Shown: one piece after another, positions 1 to 5,546 of the stretch
Layout of the letters: every line of letters begins with the position of its first letter
Numbering within the stretch: position 1 is the stretch's first letter
Assembly: GCA_900752535.1 (NCBI GenBank)
Contig: CAADVV010000267.1
Span: 1 to 5,699, forward strand
DNA from: Bacteroidales bacterium
Lineage (GTDB): Bacteria; Bacteroidota; Bacteroidia; Bacteroidales; Muribaculaceae
Reading direction: 5' to 3'
DNA: 5,699 bases
The notes under the pieces: generated by a model
The model's database searches: none
Seen by the model: the letters and a program-made list of their open reading frames with translations, nothing else
Told to the model about the DNA's origin: nothing
Position numbers and translations under genes: made by a program

Positions 1-507
1 CCTGCGGCTGCCCCGGCCGCCGGCGGACAGGCTGGCGCCGGCAACAAAAGATATATAGACGCCGACTCAATCACTGCCCACTATAAGCTCGCGCAGGAAT
101 TTCAGGAACTGACTCTCGCCTCGGTCAGCAAAATCGAGAATGTGCGCCAGGCACGCGCCAACGAAATCCAGAAGCTCGGCCAGTCTATCGAGCAGAAGCA
201 GCGCAACAACGGCTATCTCAGTCAGGAGAGCTATGAGGGCGACGTAGCCAACTTCAACAAAAAACAGCAGGAAGCCAGCCTGACGCTCGACAATATGCAG
301 TCACGTGCTCAGCAGGAGATGGCTCAGCGTCAGATTGAGCTGAACGACTCTCTCGAATCGTTTATCAAACGCTATAACAAGACGAAAGGCTACTCAGCCA
401 TCCTGTTCAAAGCCGCCGGCGTCTACTTTGACCCCTCGCTCGACATCACCAAGGAGGTGATCGAAGGCCTTAATGCAGCTTACGAAAAAGGCAAAAAATC
501 GAAATAA
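1..507 (+). CDS. OmpH/Skp-family periplasmic chaperone-like protein, C-terminal part
   Basis: The reading frame is open from the first base of the window, so the gene starts upstream; 168 residues are visible. An in-frame GTG at 142 lies inside the conserved part and is not the start. The visible protein begins with an Ala/Pro/Gly-rich linker (residues 1-14). A short strand with a YIDADS motif (18-23) follows, like the YVDxDS that opens the OmpH domain. Next is a long charged, Gln/Glu/Lys-rich helical stretch of coiled-coil character (about 28-128). It ends with GYSAILF (130-136) and YFDPSLDITKEVIEGLN (142-158), the typical ending of Bacteroidota OmpH-family proteins. Members of the family (Skp in E. 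coli) hold unfolded outer-membrane proteins in the periplasm. In Bacteroidota versions an N-terminal membrane or signal helix precedes the linker, and would lie outside this window. The family call is secure; the exact chaperone role is inferred. Confidence 0.85.
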   Translation, partial: PAAAPAAGGQAGAGNKRYIDADSITAHYKLAQEFQELTLASVSKIENVRQARANEIQKLGQSIEQKQRNNGYLSQESYEGDVANFNKKQQEASLTLDNMQSRAQQEMAQRQIELNDSLESFIKRYNKTKGYSAILFKAAGVYFDPSLDITKEVIEGLNAAYEKGKKSK

Positions 508-549
508 CCCCCGTCCGAAGCGGGAATCATCCACAGATATCATCCGTTA

Positions 550-580
550 AGGGGTGTGTCAGAAGTTCTGACACACCCCT
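550..580. terminator. Perfect inverted repeat between convergent genes, probable bidirectional terminator
   Basis: Two 15-base arms (550-564 and 566-580) are perfectly complementary around a single central G, giving a GC-rich hairpin of about 13 bp with a 5-nt loop (AAGTT). It lies 42 nt after the ompH-like stop codon and 30 nt after the stop of the convergent ROK kinase gene, where a shared terminator is expected. Neither side has a clear T-tract, so it is not a textbook intrinsic terminator. It may instead act as a transcript-end stabiliser or as a dispersed repeat. Confidence 0.6.
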
Positions 581-610
581 ATGGTGCTTTATGCTCCACG
601 GATGTCGGGC

Positions 611-1600
611 TCACTGCCTGTCAGCGAGCTCCCAGGCTACGGCCGAAGCGCCGAGCAGGGCGGCCTCCGCGTCGTTGAGGCCCGACTGCATTATCTCGAT
701 ACGGTTCTGATAGAGATGGAGCAACGATGGCTCCATAGCGCGTTTCATAGGCTCGATGAGCAGACTACCGGCTTTGGCCACACCGCCGAAGAGTATGATG
801 GCCGTCGGATCGGTGAATGCCGCAAACGATGCACAAGCCTCGCCCAGCACTTTGCCTGTGAATTCATAAACTTCGCACGCCAGCGCGTCGCCGTCAGCGG
901 CAGCTTCGGCTATAGTTTTGGCCGTCAGTTCACCGAGATCGCGCAACGATGACTGTCGGTCATCACGGTCAAGAAGACGGCGTGCGGTCTCGACAATGCC
1001 GCGTGCCGAACAATAAGTCTCAAGACAGCCGGCGCGTCCGCAACCACAGGGTCTGTCGCTATCGCCGCACACAACCACATGGCCGAGCTCGCCGGCAAAT
1101 CCGCGCGAACCCGATAGCAGATGTCCGTCACAGACAATGCCCGAACCGACTCCAGTGCCGAGCGTGATAACAATAAAGTTGCGCATGCCGCGTGCGACAC
1201 CATAAATCATTTCGCCGGCAGCGGCTGCATTTGCGTCATTTGTGATTGCAGCCGGAATTCCGAAAGCATCAGAAAGTACCTTTGCGAGAGGCACCGGCGC
1301 GTCCCACGGCAGATTGGTCGAACCCTGAATCTGTCCGGTAGCTCCGTTAGCAGCCGGCGCTCCGGCGCCGACAGCTGCGATAGAATCGGCACTGATGTTA
1401 AGTTCGGCGGCAAGCGCGTCGACTGCCACACGGAGCGCACCCACATATGCTTCGAGTCCATCGTGGCCGGTGGTGGAAATGCGATTGCGCCCCATAACCG
1501 AGCCACGGCGGTCAATTATAGCAAACTCGGTGTTGGTACCTCCTATGTCGACAGCCACCACATAGAGGGCGTCACGACGCCCTTTTTTCTTGTCATTCAT
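611..1600 (-). CDS. ROK-family sugar kinase, probable glucokinase
   Basis: A 329-residue protein of normal ROK kinase length. It probably phosphorylates glucose or a related hexose with ATP in the cytoplasm. Visible motifs, in order: the phosphate-binding DIGGTNT near the N terminus (18-24); ITNDANAAAAGE with the likely catalytic base Asp122; the LGTGVGSG loop (147-154); ELGH (171-174) with substrate-contacting Glu171 and zinc ligand His174; and the ROK zinc motif CGCGRAGCLE (185-194) with Cys185, Cys187 and Cys192. FGGVAKAG (271-278) is the C-terminal nucleotide-side loop. There is no N-terminal helix-turn-helix, so this is a kinase and not a NagC/XylR-type repressor. The ATG at 1600 gives a short basic tail before the first beta strand and is the natural start. 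I see no clear TAnnTTTG promoter in the 69 nt before the upstream terminator tract. Glucose as substrate is likely, but N-acetylmannosamine, fructose or another sugar cannot be excluded. Confidence 0.9.
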   Translation of the reverse strand: MNDKKKGRRDALYVVAVDIGGTNTEFAIIDRRGSVMGRNRISTTGHDGLEAYVGALRVAVDALAAELNISADSIAAVGAGAPAANGATGQIQGSTNLPWDAPVPLAKVLSDAFGIPAAITNDANAAAAGEMIYGVARGMRNFIVITLGTGVGSGIVCDGHLLSGSRGFAGELGHVVVCGDSDRPCGCGRAGCLETYCSARGIVETARRLLDRDDRQSSLRDLGELTAKTIAEAAADGDALACEVYEFTGKVLGEACASFAAFTDPTAIILFGGVAKAGSLLIEPMKRAMEPSLLHLYQNRIEIMQSGLNDAEAALLGASAVAWELADRQ

Positions 1601-1669
1601 GGTCTAAAAACGTAGTTTTACTAGGTATAGGCTTTCCGGCGAAGGCCTACGAGAAGCGTAGAAGTTCAC

Positions 1670-1704
1670 AAAAAGAAAAAGCCGGCCCGATTAAGGGTCA
1701 GCTT
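1670..1704 (-). terminator. Intrinsic terminator of the small lipoprotein gene
   Basis: Read on the minus strand, arms 1704-1695 and 1688-1679 form a 10-bp stem with one G-U pair and one A-C mismatch around a 6-nt loop. A T-rich run (TTTTTCTTTTT including the last stem bases, + positions 1670-1680) follows. It begins 26 nt past the lipoprotein stop codon and separates that gene from the ROK kinase gene. Confidence 0.75.
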
Positions 1705-1729
1705 ATTTCTTGCTTAATTGCTCGCTAAT

Positions 1730-1948
1730 TTATTTTGCAGCAGCGCTGTCAGCAACAACAGCAGCGTCAACAGTAACGGTGGTGTCGGCCTGACCGGCAG
1801 CGTTGGTGTCAACGGCAACGGTTTCCTCAACAACGATAGCTGTGTCAACAGCAGCTGAATCGGTAGCCTCAGCCTTCTTGTCTGAGTTGACACATGAGAA
1901 GAGAGATGCGCTGAATACTACAGCGAGCATTAAAACTAACTTTTTCAT
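1730..1948 (-). CDS. Small acidic, Ala/Val/Thr/Asp-rich lipoprotein of unknown function
   Basis: A 72-residue protein. It opens with a lipoprotein signal peptide: MKK, a hydrophobic stretch (4-17), and the lipobox LFSC with the cleavage and lipidation cysteine at residue 19. The mature part is only 54 residues and has low complexity, made almost entirely of Ala, Val, Thr, Asp, Glu and Ser. VDT or VDA recurs at about 34-36, 46-48 and 60-62. I count 10 acidic residues in the mature part against three lysines. The residues after Cys19 (VNSDKK) carry one acidic residue, so a Bacteroidota surface-export signal is possible but weak. The gene stands alone, with a near-consensus promoter and its own terminator, which suggests substantial expression. 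I recognise no domain. A disordered, membrane-anchored periplasmic or surface peptide is inferred. The lipobox, promoter and terminator argue against a chance frame. Confidence 0.8.
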   Translation of the reverse strand: MKKLVLMLAVVFSASLFSCVNSDKKAEATDSAAVDTAIVVEETVAVDTNAAGQADTTVTVDAAVVADSAAAK

Positions 1949-1993
1949 TTTGATTTAATGATTAAAAGATAAGACAATTTTCTTAGCTTCAAA

Positions 1994-2031
1994 AACGCTA
2001 CAAAGGTAAGGCAAAAAATCGATTCACCAAA
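1994..2031 (-). promoter_or_regulatory. Bacteroidota-type promoter for the small lipoprotein gene
   Basis: On the minus strand, a -33 box TTTG (+ 2028-2031) and a -7 box TACCTTTG (+ 2001-2008) are separated by exactly 19 nt, matching the Bacteroides primary sigma consensus. Transcription should begin near 1994, giving a leader of about 46 nt that is AT-rich and has no Shine-Dalgarno sequence. Confidence 0.8.
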
Positions 2032-2258
2032 TAAAAATTAGGATTTTTTTGTTGTGAATTGGTCTAAAGCTGAATTTTCGTGAAAAAATGTAGTCTTTTT
2101 TTCTTCATTTTAACAATTCGGGGCGATTTCACACTTTATGGTAGTCACCCAGACCGACCGGCAAATCTGCCCGAAGCTCGTTTTCAGCAAGAAAACTCCA
2201 TCATTGCCTCCACCTTATTATTTATATAAAGCTTGATTTATACAGCGAATGAAGAAAG
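2032..2258. other. Intergenic stretch with no recognised gene
   Basis: This 227-bp stretch lies between the lipoprotein promoter and the mdh terminator. The part up to about 2118 is very AT-rich with T-runs; the rest is mixed. I see no TAnnTTTG promoter pointing into it. A six-base inverted repeat (2180-2185 with 2191-2196) could form only a weak hairpin. A 32-codon open frame (+, 2138-2236) has no promoter or recognisable product. A minus-strand ATG near 2206 follows a GGAGG-like sequence but reads only six codons. Confidence 0.5.
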
Positions 2259-2289
2259 CCCGCCGTCAGAGGACGACTCAGACGGCGGG
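2259..2289 (-). terminator. mdh: Intrinsic terminator of malate dehydrogenase gene
   Basis: A 9-bp GC-rich perfect stem (2259-2267 with 2281-2289) is topped, after an A-A mismatch (T-T on the minus strand), by a further 3-bp stem (2269-2271 with 2277-2279) and a 5-nt loop. On the minus strand it starts 32 nt after the mdh stop codon and is followed by the T-rich CTTTCTTC. The mdh position and the downstream T-richness both favour the minus direction. Confidence 0.8.
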
Positions 2290-2321
2290 GCAATCGTTAT
2301 GCAAAATTTGTAGAGGAATTA

Positions 2322-3332
2322 TCAGAGATTGGGATTAATCTTATTCCATTCGGCTACGGGAGGAAGAATGCCCATCGAGATGATTTCGTCGCGCATCTTG
2401 CAGAGGTGCTCGTAGCTGGCCTGGAGGGCAGCCATCTCTTCGGGTGTACCGTTGATGGTCTTGGTGTAGACGCCGTCGGCTGTGATTGTCGAGGGCATTG
2501 CCATCATCACGTGGTTGAAGCGCTCGGTGTCGGCATATGCTCCGACGGGATAAGCGAAAGGTTTGCCACCCATGGCGGCAGCAATCATCTCTACAGAGAG
2601 ATATGCAGGGCTCTGGAACGAACTGCGGCGACGCAGCTCGATAATCTTTGCACCGCCCTGAGTAACTTCTTTCTGCATCTGCTCCCATTCAATCTGAGTG
2701 AGACCGCGGCCGTTGACTGTCTCTTTGGCTGCCAGGATGTCGGTCAGTTTCACACCGTCGACAGTTGTCGGGGTTGCGAATACGGCCATCTTTTCGCCGT
2801 GACCGCCATAGGTGAAGGCGTTCTTGACTGCGGTCTGAGGAACACCGAAGTGGAGGGCAAGAGCCTCTTTCAGACGTGTCGAGTCGAGGGCTGCGAGAGT
2901 GGCAACCTGATTGGGCTTCAGACCTGAGTGAATCAGAGCAACCAGACCGGTGATGTCGGCGGGGTTGAAGATGACCACGAGGAATTTAGCATCCGGGCAA
3001 TATTTCTTGATATTCTGTCCGAGTTCTTCGGCTACTTTCGAGTTGCCGACGAGGAGGTCTTCACGGGTCATGCCCTCTTTACGGGGAGCACCCCCCGACG
3101 AGATGATATATTTAGCATCTTTGAAAGCCTCGGCGGCGTCGGTTGTGCTTGTGATGTTGATGTCATCAAAGCCACACTGACGCATCTCTTTGGCTACGCC
3201 TTCAGCGCTGAACACGTCATAAAGGCAGATGTTGGGGGTCAGGTGCATCATGCAGGCTGTCTGGGCCATGTTTGAGCCAATCATACCGGCTGCGCCGACG
3301 ATGACAAGCTTGTCGTTAGTCAGAAAATCCAT
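2322..3332 (-). CDS. mdh: Malate dehydrogenase (NAD-dependent, LDH/MDH family)
   Basis: A 336-residue protein of the lactate/malate dehydrogenase superfamily, interconverting malate and oxaloacetate with NAD(H) in the cytoplasm. The N-terminal Rossmann fold shows GAAGMIG (13-19) and Asp39 at the end of the second strand, which fits NAD rather than NADP. The substrate loop reads APRKEGMTR (82-90). Arg84 sits where lactate dehydrogenases have Gln, so malate/oxaloacetate is the expected substrate; Arg90 is the second substrate arginine. FNPAD (122-126), LDSTR (149-153, with Asp150 and Arg153) and YGGHGEKM (175-182, catalytic His178) complete the active site. The protein is somewhat longer than the roughly 310 residues of classical enzymes, and the loop has Glu86 where Pro is usual. 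The ATG at 3332 lies 39 nt from the -7 box and needs no upstream extension. The gene has its own promoter and terminator. In anaerobic Bacteroidales this step feeds the reductive branch to fumarate and succinate. Confidence 0.92.
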   Translation of the reverse strand: MDFLTNDKLVIVGAAGMIGSNMAQTACMMHLTPNICLYDVFSAEGVAKEMRQCGFDDINITSTTDAAEAFKDAKYIISSGGAPRKEGMTREDLLVGNSKVAEELGQNIKKYCPDAKFLVVIFNPADITGLVALIHSGLKPNQVATLAALDSTRLKEALALHFGVPQTAVKNAFTYGGHGEKMAVFATPTTVDGVKLTDILAAKETVNGRGLTQIEWEQMQKEVTQGGAKIIELRRRSSFQSPAYLSVEMIAAAMGGKPFAYPVGAYADTERFNHVMMAMPSTITADGVYTKTINGTPEEMAALQASYEHLCKMRDEIISMGILPPVAEWNKINPNL

Positions 3333-3364
3333 ATCAATATTGAATTAAGGTTGGTTTATGATGT

Positions 3365-3379
3365 TATGCCACAAAGGTA
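3365..3379 (-). promoter_or_regulatory. mdh: Promoter of mdh (-7 element)
   Basis: The minus strand reads TACCTTTG at + 3372-3379, a perfect Bacteroidota -7 box. It lies 39 nt before the mdh ATG, with an expected start site near 3365 and a leader of about 33 nt. The -33 region is AT-rich, and I see no TTTG at the ideal 19-nt spacing, so the upstream element is weak. Confidence 0.7.
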
Positions 3380-3513
3380 ACATTTTTTCATTAAATTTAA
3401 TCGCCATATTTAATAACAATTTTTTCTGCCTCAAAGTTCGGCCAACAGGGACGTAAATGCGGAATCGCATATGTTATCAGGAGTTAAGCGGCGTTAAATT
3501 TGGTTGCATCATA

Positions 3514-3550
3514 TTGACAACTCAAAAAAAACCACTATCTTTGCATCAGT
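3514..3550 (+). promoter_or_regulatory. Strong promoter of the short RNA unit upstream of tdk
   Basis: A -33 TTG (3514-3516) and a -7 TATCTTTG (3536-3543) lie 19 nt apart, as in the Bacteroides consensus, with an A-run in the spacer. The expected start site is near 3550. The nearest downstream signal is the terminator at 3581-3611, not a gene. Confidence 0.8.
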
Positions 3551-3611
3551 TTTTCATGGTATTAGATTTAAGGTAAGAAGATTATTCGTCGTGATGACGG
3601 ATAATTTTTTT
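3550..3611 (+). ncRNA. Candidate short RNA or attenuated leader, about 60 nt
   Basis: A promoter (TTG, 19 nt, TATCTTTG) and an intrinsic terminator bracket about 60 nt of sequence, so a discrete small transcript is predicted. Its 5' half is unstructured and U/A-rich, with the core CATGGTATTAGATTTAAGG (3555-3573). Its 3' half is the terminator hairpin. The core contains an open frame of six codons (3556-3576, M-V-L-D-L-R-stop) starting about 6 nt from the predicted 5' end and stopping 4 nt before the hairpin. From memory, very similar promoter-core-hairpin units recur in many Bacteroidales genomes, but I cannot verify this or assign a named RNA family. It could be a stand-alone small RNA, a translated micro-leader, or an attenuated 5' leader of thymidine kinase. 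The ends are estimates. Confidence 0.6.
3581..3611 (+). terminator. Intrinsic terminator of the short RNA unit
   Basis: Arms 3581-3590 and 3596-3605 pair over 10 bp (one U-G pair) around the 5-nt loop GTGAT, and a run of seven T follows (3605-3611). This is a classical intrinsic terminator. It lies about 100 nt before the tdk start codon, so it ends or attenuates transcripts from the 3514-3550 promoter. Confidence 0.85.
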
Positions 3612-3660
3612 ATATACCTGCCCCTTCTATAGCTTTTTGAGACCGCGATGCAGTCCATTG

Positions 3661-3700
3661 TTGACGCCATATCGCTTTTTCTGACTATCTTTGCGGCCAC
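3661..3700 (+). promoter_or_regulatory. tdk: Promoter of tdk
   Basis: A perfect -7 box TATCTTTG (3686-3693) lies 18 nt before the tdk ATG. The closest TTG (3661-3663) is 22 nt upstream, longer than the ideal 19, so the -33 contact is uncertain. The start site should be near 3700, giving a leader of only about 12 nt. This rules out the in-frame TTG at 3691 as the tdk start, because it is part of the promoter. Confidence 0.7.
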
Positions 3701-3711
3701 AAATATCCCCC

Positions 3712-4347
3712 ATGAACAGACTCGGCAAACTATATTTCCGCTACGGCACGATGGGCTCTGCCAAAACAGCCCTGCTGCTGACACAGGCCTACAACTTCGA
3801 AGAACGCGGCCTGACCTACGCCTGCCTCAAACCCGTCGTCGACACCCGAGACGGCGCGAGCGTCATACGCTCGCGCATAGGCATCGAACGCGCTTGCTCA
3901 TACATATATCCGGACACTGACCTATATTCGCTTGCACGCGAGCTGTCTGACCGGCGCGGAGCAATGATTGACTGGTTTCTCGTCGACGAAGCACAGTTTC
4001 TGTCTGAGGCTCAGGTTGACCAGCTCTCACGCGTAGTCGACGATTTCGGCTCAAATGTGGTCTGCTACGGACTGCGCACCGACTTCAAGAGCCGCTTGTT
4101 TGAAGGCTCAAGACGTCTGTTTGAGATTGCCGACACAATCGACGAAATAAAATCGACATGCACCTGTGGCCGCAAAACCATCATCAACGCCCGCATCAAC
4201 GCTGACGGCGACTTTGTCGAAGAAGGCGAGCAGGTGGAGATTGGCGGCGACGACCGGTATATAGCCGTATGCCGGCACTGCTGGCGCGACAAACGTATAT
4301 CACAGTCACGCCGCGGCGTGCTCCCGTTTGCCGATCTTGACGCCTGA
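3712..4347 (+). CDS. tdk: Thymidine kinase, type II (TK1-like)
   Basis: A 211-residue protein that phosphorylates thymidine to dTMP with ATP in the nucleotide salvage pathway. Visible in order: the P-loop GTMGSAKT (12-19); YNFEERG (27-33); DTRDG (44-48); the Walker B segment FLVDEAQFL (89-97) with the catalytic Glu93; CYGLRTDFKSRLFEGS (118-133), close to the E. coli Tdk sequence in this region; CTCGRK (150-155); and GGDDRYIAVCRHC (178-190). Cys150, Cys152, Cys187 and Cys190 form the structural zinc site of the lasso domain that closes over thymidine. The ATG at 3712 is chosen because the longer frame from TTG 3691 would begin inside the promoter. The P-loop has Ala17 where the glycine of GKT/GKS is standard, though substitutions there occur in type II enzymes. 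No terminator is visible before the aldolase gene 108 nt downstream, so read-through is possible. Confidence 0.93.
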   Translation: MNRLGKLYFRYGTMGSAKTALLLTQAYNFEERGLTYACLKPVVDTRDGASVIRSRIGIERACSYIYPDTDLYSLARELSDRRGAMIDWFLVDEAQFLSEAQVDQLSRVVDDFGSNVVCYGLRTDFKSRLFEGSRRLFEIADTIDEIKSTCTCGRKTIINARINADGDFVEEGEQVEIGGDDRYIAVCRHCWRDKRISQSRRGVLPFADLDA

Positions 4348-4406
4348 GAGCGCCGGTTTGCAGTCAATCTACAGAGACAACTGAACAAAAAACCAACTTT
4401 TTTTGC

Positions 4407-4421
4407 TACCTTTGCGGTCTG
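4407..4421 (+). promoter_or_regulatory. Promoter of fba (-7 element)
   Basis: TACCTTTG at 4407-4414 matches the Bacteroidota -7 consensus. It predicts a start near 4421 and an A-rich leader of about 35 nt before the ATG at 4456. A T-run lies directly upstream, and no TTG sits at the usual 19-nt distance, so the -33 element is weak or absent. Confidence 0.7.
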
Positions 4422-4455
4422 AAAGATTCAATCAACTAACCTCACTGATTACATC

Positions 4456-5454
4456 ATGGTAAATTACAAAGATCTCGGCCTTGTCAACACCCGCGAAATG
4501 TTTAAGAAGGCCATCAAAGGCGGGTATGCTATTCCGGCCTTCAACTTCAACAACATGGAGCAGCTCCAGGCTATCATCAAAGCAGCTGCCGAGGAGAAAT
4601 CGCCCGTTATCCTTCAGGTCTCGAAAGGCGCACGCAACTATGCCAACGCCACTCTTCTCCGCTATATGGCACAGGGCGCAGTAGCCTATGCCAAGGAGCT
4701 CGGTTGGGAAAATCCCCAGATTGTTCTTCACCTTGACCACGGCGACAGCTTCGAGCTCTGCAAGGACTGTATCGACAACGGTTTCTCGTCAGTCATGATC
4801 GACGGTTCACACCTCCCCTATGACGAGAACGTGGCCCTGACAAAGAAAGTTGCCGACTATGCCCATCAGTTCGATGTAACCGTCGAAGGCGAACTCGGCG
4901 TACTCGCCGGCGTCGAAGACGAGGTTTCTTCAGACCACCACACCTACACCAATCCCGAAGAGGTTATTGACTTCGCCACCAAGACCGGCTGCGACTCCCT
5001 GGCCATCTCGATCGGCACAAGCCACGGCGCTTACAAATTTACTCCCGAGCAGTGCACCCGCGACGCCGACGGCCGTCTCGTTCCTCCTCCTCTGGCTTTC
5101 GACGTTCTCGACGCCGTTATGGAGAAACTCCCCGGCTTCCCCATCGTGCTTCATGGCTCAAGCTCAGTGCCCCAGCAGTATGTTGACACCATCAACAAAT
5201 TCGGTGGCAAACTTCCCGATGCTATCGGTATTCCTGAAGAGCAGCTTCGCAAAGCCGCCAAGAGCGCTGTCTGCAAAATAAACATCGACTCTGACAGCCG
5301 CCTGGCCATGACCGCCGCCGTCCGCGAGGTCTTCGCTCTCAAACCCGGCGAATTTGACCCCCGCAAATACCTCGGCCCCGCCCGTGACGAGATGACACGT
5401 CTCTACAAGCACAAGATTGTCAATGTGCTTGGAAGCAACGGCAAAGCCGAATAA
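4456..5454 (+). CDS. fba: Class II fructose-bisphosphate aldolase
   Basis: A 332-residue zinc-dependent aldolase that reversibly splits fructose 1,6-bisphosphate into dihydroxyacetone phosphate and glyceraldehyde 3-phosphate, in glycolysis and gluconeogenesis. Motifs: AIPAFNFNNMEQ (25-36); LHLDHGD (91-97) with catalytic Asp94 and zinc ligand His95; VEGELG (143-148); IGTSHGAYK (186-194) with zinc ligand His190; VLHGSSSVP (231-239) with zinc ligand His233; and KINIDSDSR (274-282), the NID phosphate-binding segment. The length fits the long class IIb group, and I see nothing to suggest a tagatose-bisphosphate aldolase, although the two are close relatives. The ATG at 4456 gives the usual short N terminus. 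The gene has its own -7 box and is followed 33 nt later by a strong terminator, so it is largely a single-gene unit. Codons ending in C are frequent, which would suit high expression. Confidence 0.94.
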   Translation: MVNYKDLGLVNTREMFKKAIKGGYAIPAFNFNNMEQLQAIIKAAAEEKSPVILQVSKGARNYANATLLRYMAQGAVAYAKELGWENPQIVLHLDHGDSFELCKDCIDNGFSSVMIDGSHLPYDENVALTKKVADYAHQFDVTVEGELGVLAGVEDEVSSDHHTYTNPEEVIDFATKTGCDSLAISIGTSHGAYKFTPEQCTRDADGRLVPPPLAFDVLDAVMEKLPGFPIVLHGSSSVPQQYVDTINKFGGKLPDAIGIPEEQLRKAAKSAVCKINIDSDSRLAMTAAVREVFALKPGEFDPRKYLGPARDEMTRLYKHKIVNVLGSNGKAE

Positions 5455-5487
5455 ATCCGCATCCGACCCAAAGACAGAAATAAACAG

Positions 5488-5537
5488 ACCGGACCACGTA
5501 CCCGTTTATATATGAGGTGCGCGGTCCGGTTATTTTT
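5488..5537 (+). terminator. Intrinsic terminator of fba
   Basis: Arms 5488-5502 and 5516-5530 form a long stem: 8 perfect GC-rich pairs, one A-C mismatch, then 6 more pairs with one U-G. The loop is 13 nt and TATTTTT follows (5531-5537). It ends 9 nt before the next start codon, so the methyltransferase gene must use read-through or a promoter I cannot recognise. Confidence 0.88.
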
Positions 5538-5546
5538 CGACATACG

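Noticed and set aside
142..144. GTG as start of the OmpH-like gene
   Set aside because: The frame is open to base 1, and conserved OmpH sequence (YIDADS) lies upstream of this codon.
1121..1615. Long plus-strand open frame (164 codons) antisense to the ROK kinase gene
   Set aside because: It lies within the well-supported kinase gene, is rich in Arg, Ser, Cys and His, shows no domain, and has no promoter or start context. It is a by-product of the GC-rich codon use of the real gene.
2138..2236. 32-codon plus-strand open frame in the gap between the lipoprotein and mdh genes
   Set aside because: It has no promoter, no Shine-Dalgarno sequence and no recognisable motif. Its length is within chance expectation for a 230-bp gap.
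2406..3275. Plus-strand open frames opposite malate dehydrogenase (2406-2927 and 2928-3275)
   Set aside because: They mirror the mdh codons, carry no recognisable domain and have no promoter. All active-site motifs are on the minus strand.
3457..3470. Short inverted repeat ATGCG/CGCAT in the mdh-tdk intergenic region
   Set aside because: It has only five pairs with a 4-nt loop, no T-tract and no relation to a gene end. An operator cannot be excluded, but nothing supports one.
3495..3502. Extra TAAATTTG box as another -7 element
   Set aside because: It fits TAnnTTTG, but there is no TTG at a suitable distance, and a far better promoter lies 40 nt downstream. A chance match in AT-rich DNA is likely.
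3691..3693. TTG as start of thymidine kinase
   Set aside because: It is the last three bases of the -7 box TATCTTTG, so it lies upstream of the likely transcription start. ATG 3712 directly precedes the conserved N terminus.
4432..5412. Open frames in other frames and on the opposite strand across the aldolase gene
   Set aside because: They overlap a full-length class II aldolase with intact zinc and substrate residues, and they show no domain of their own.
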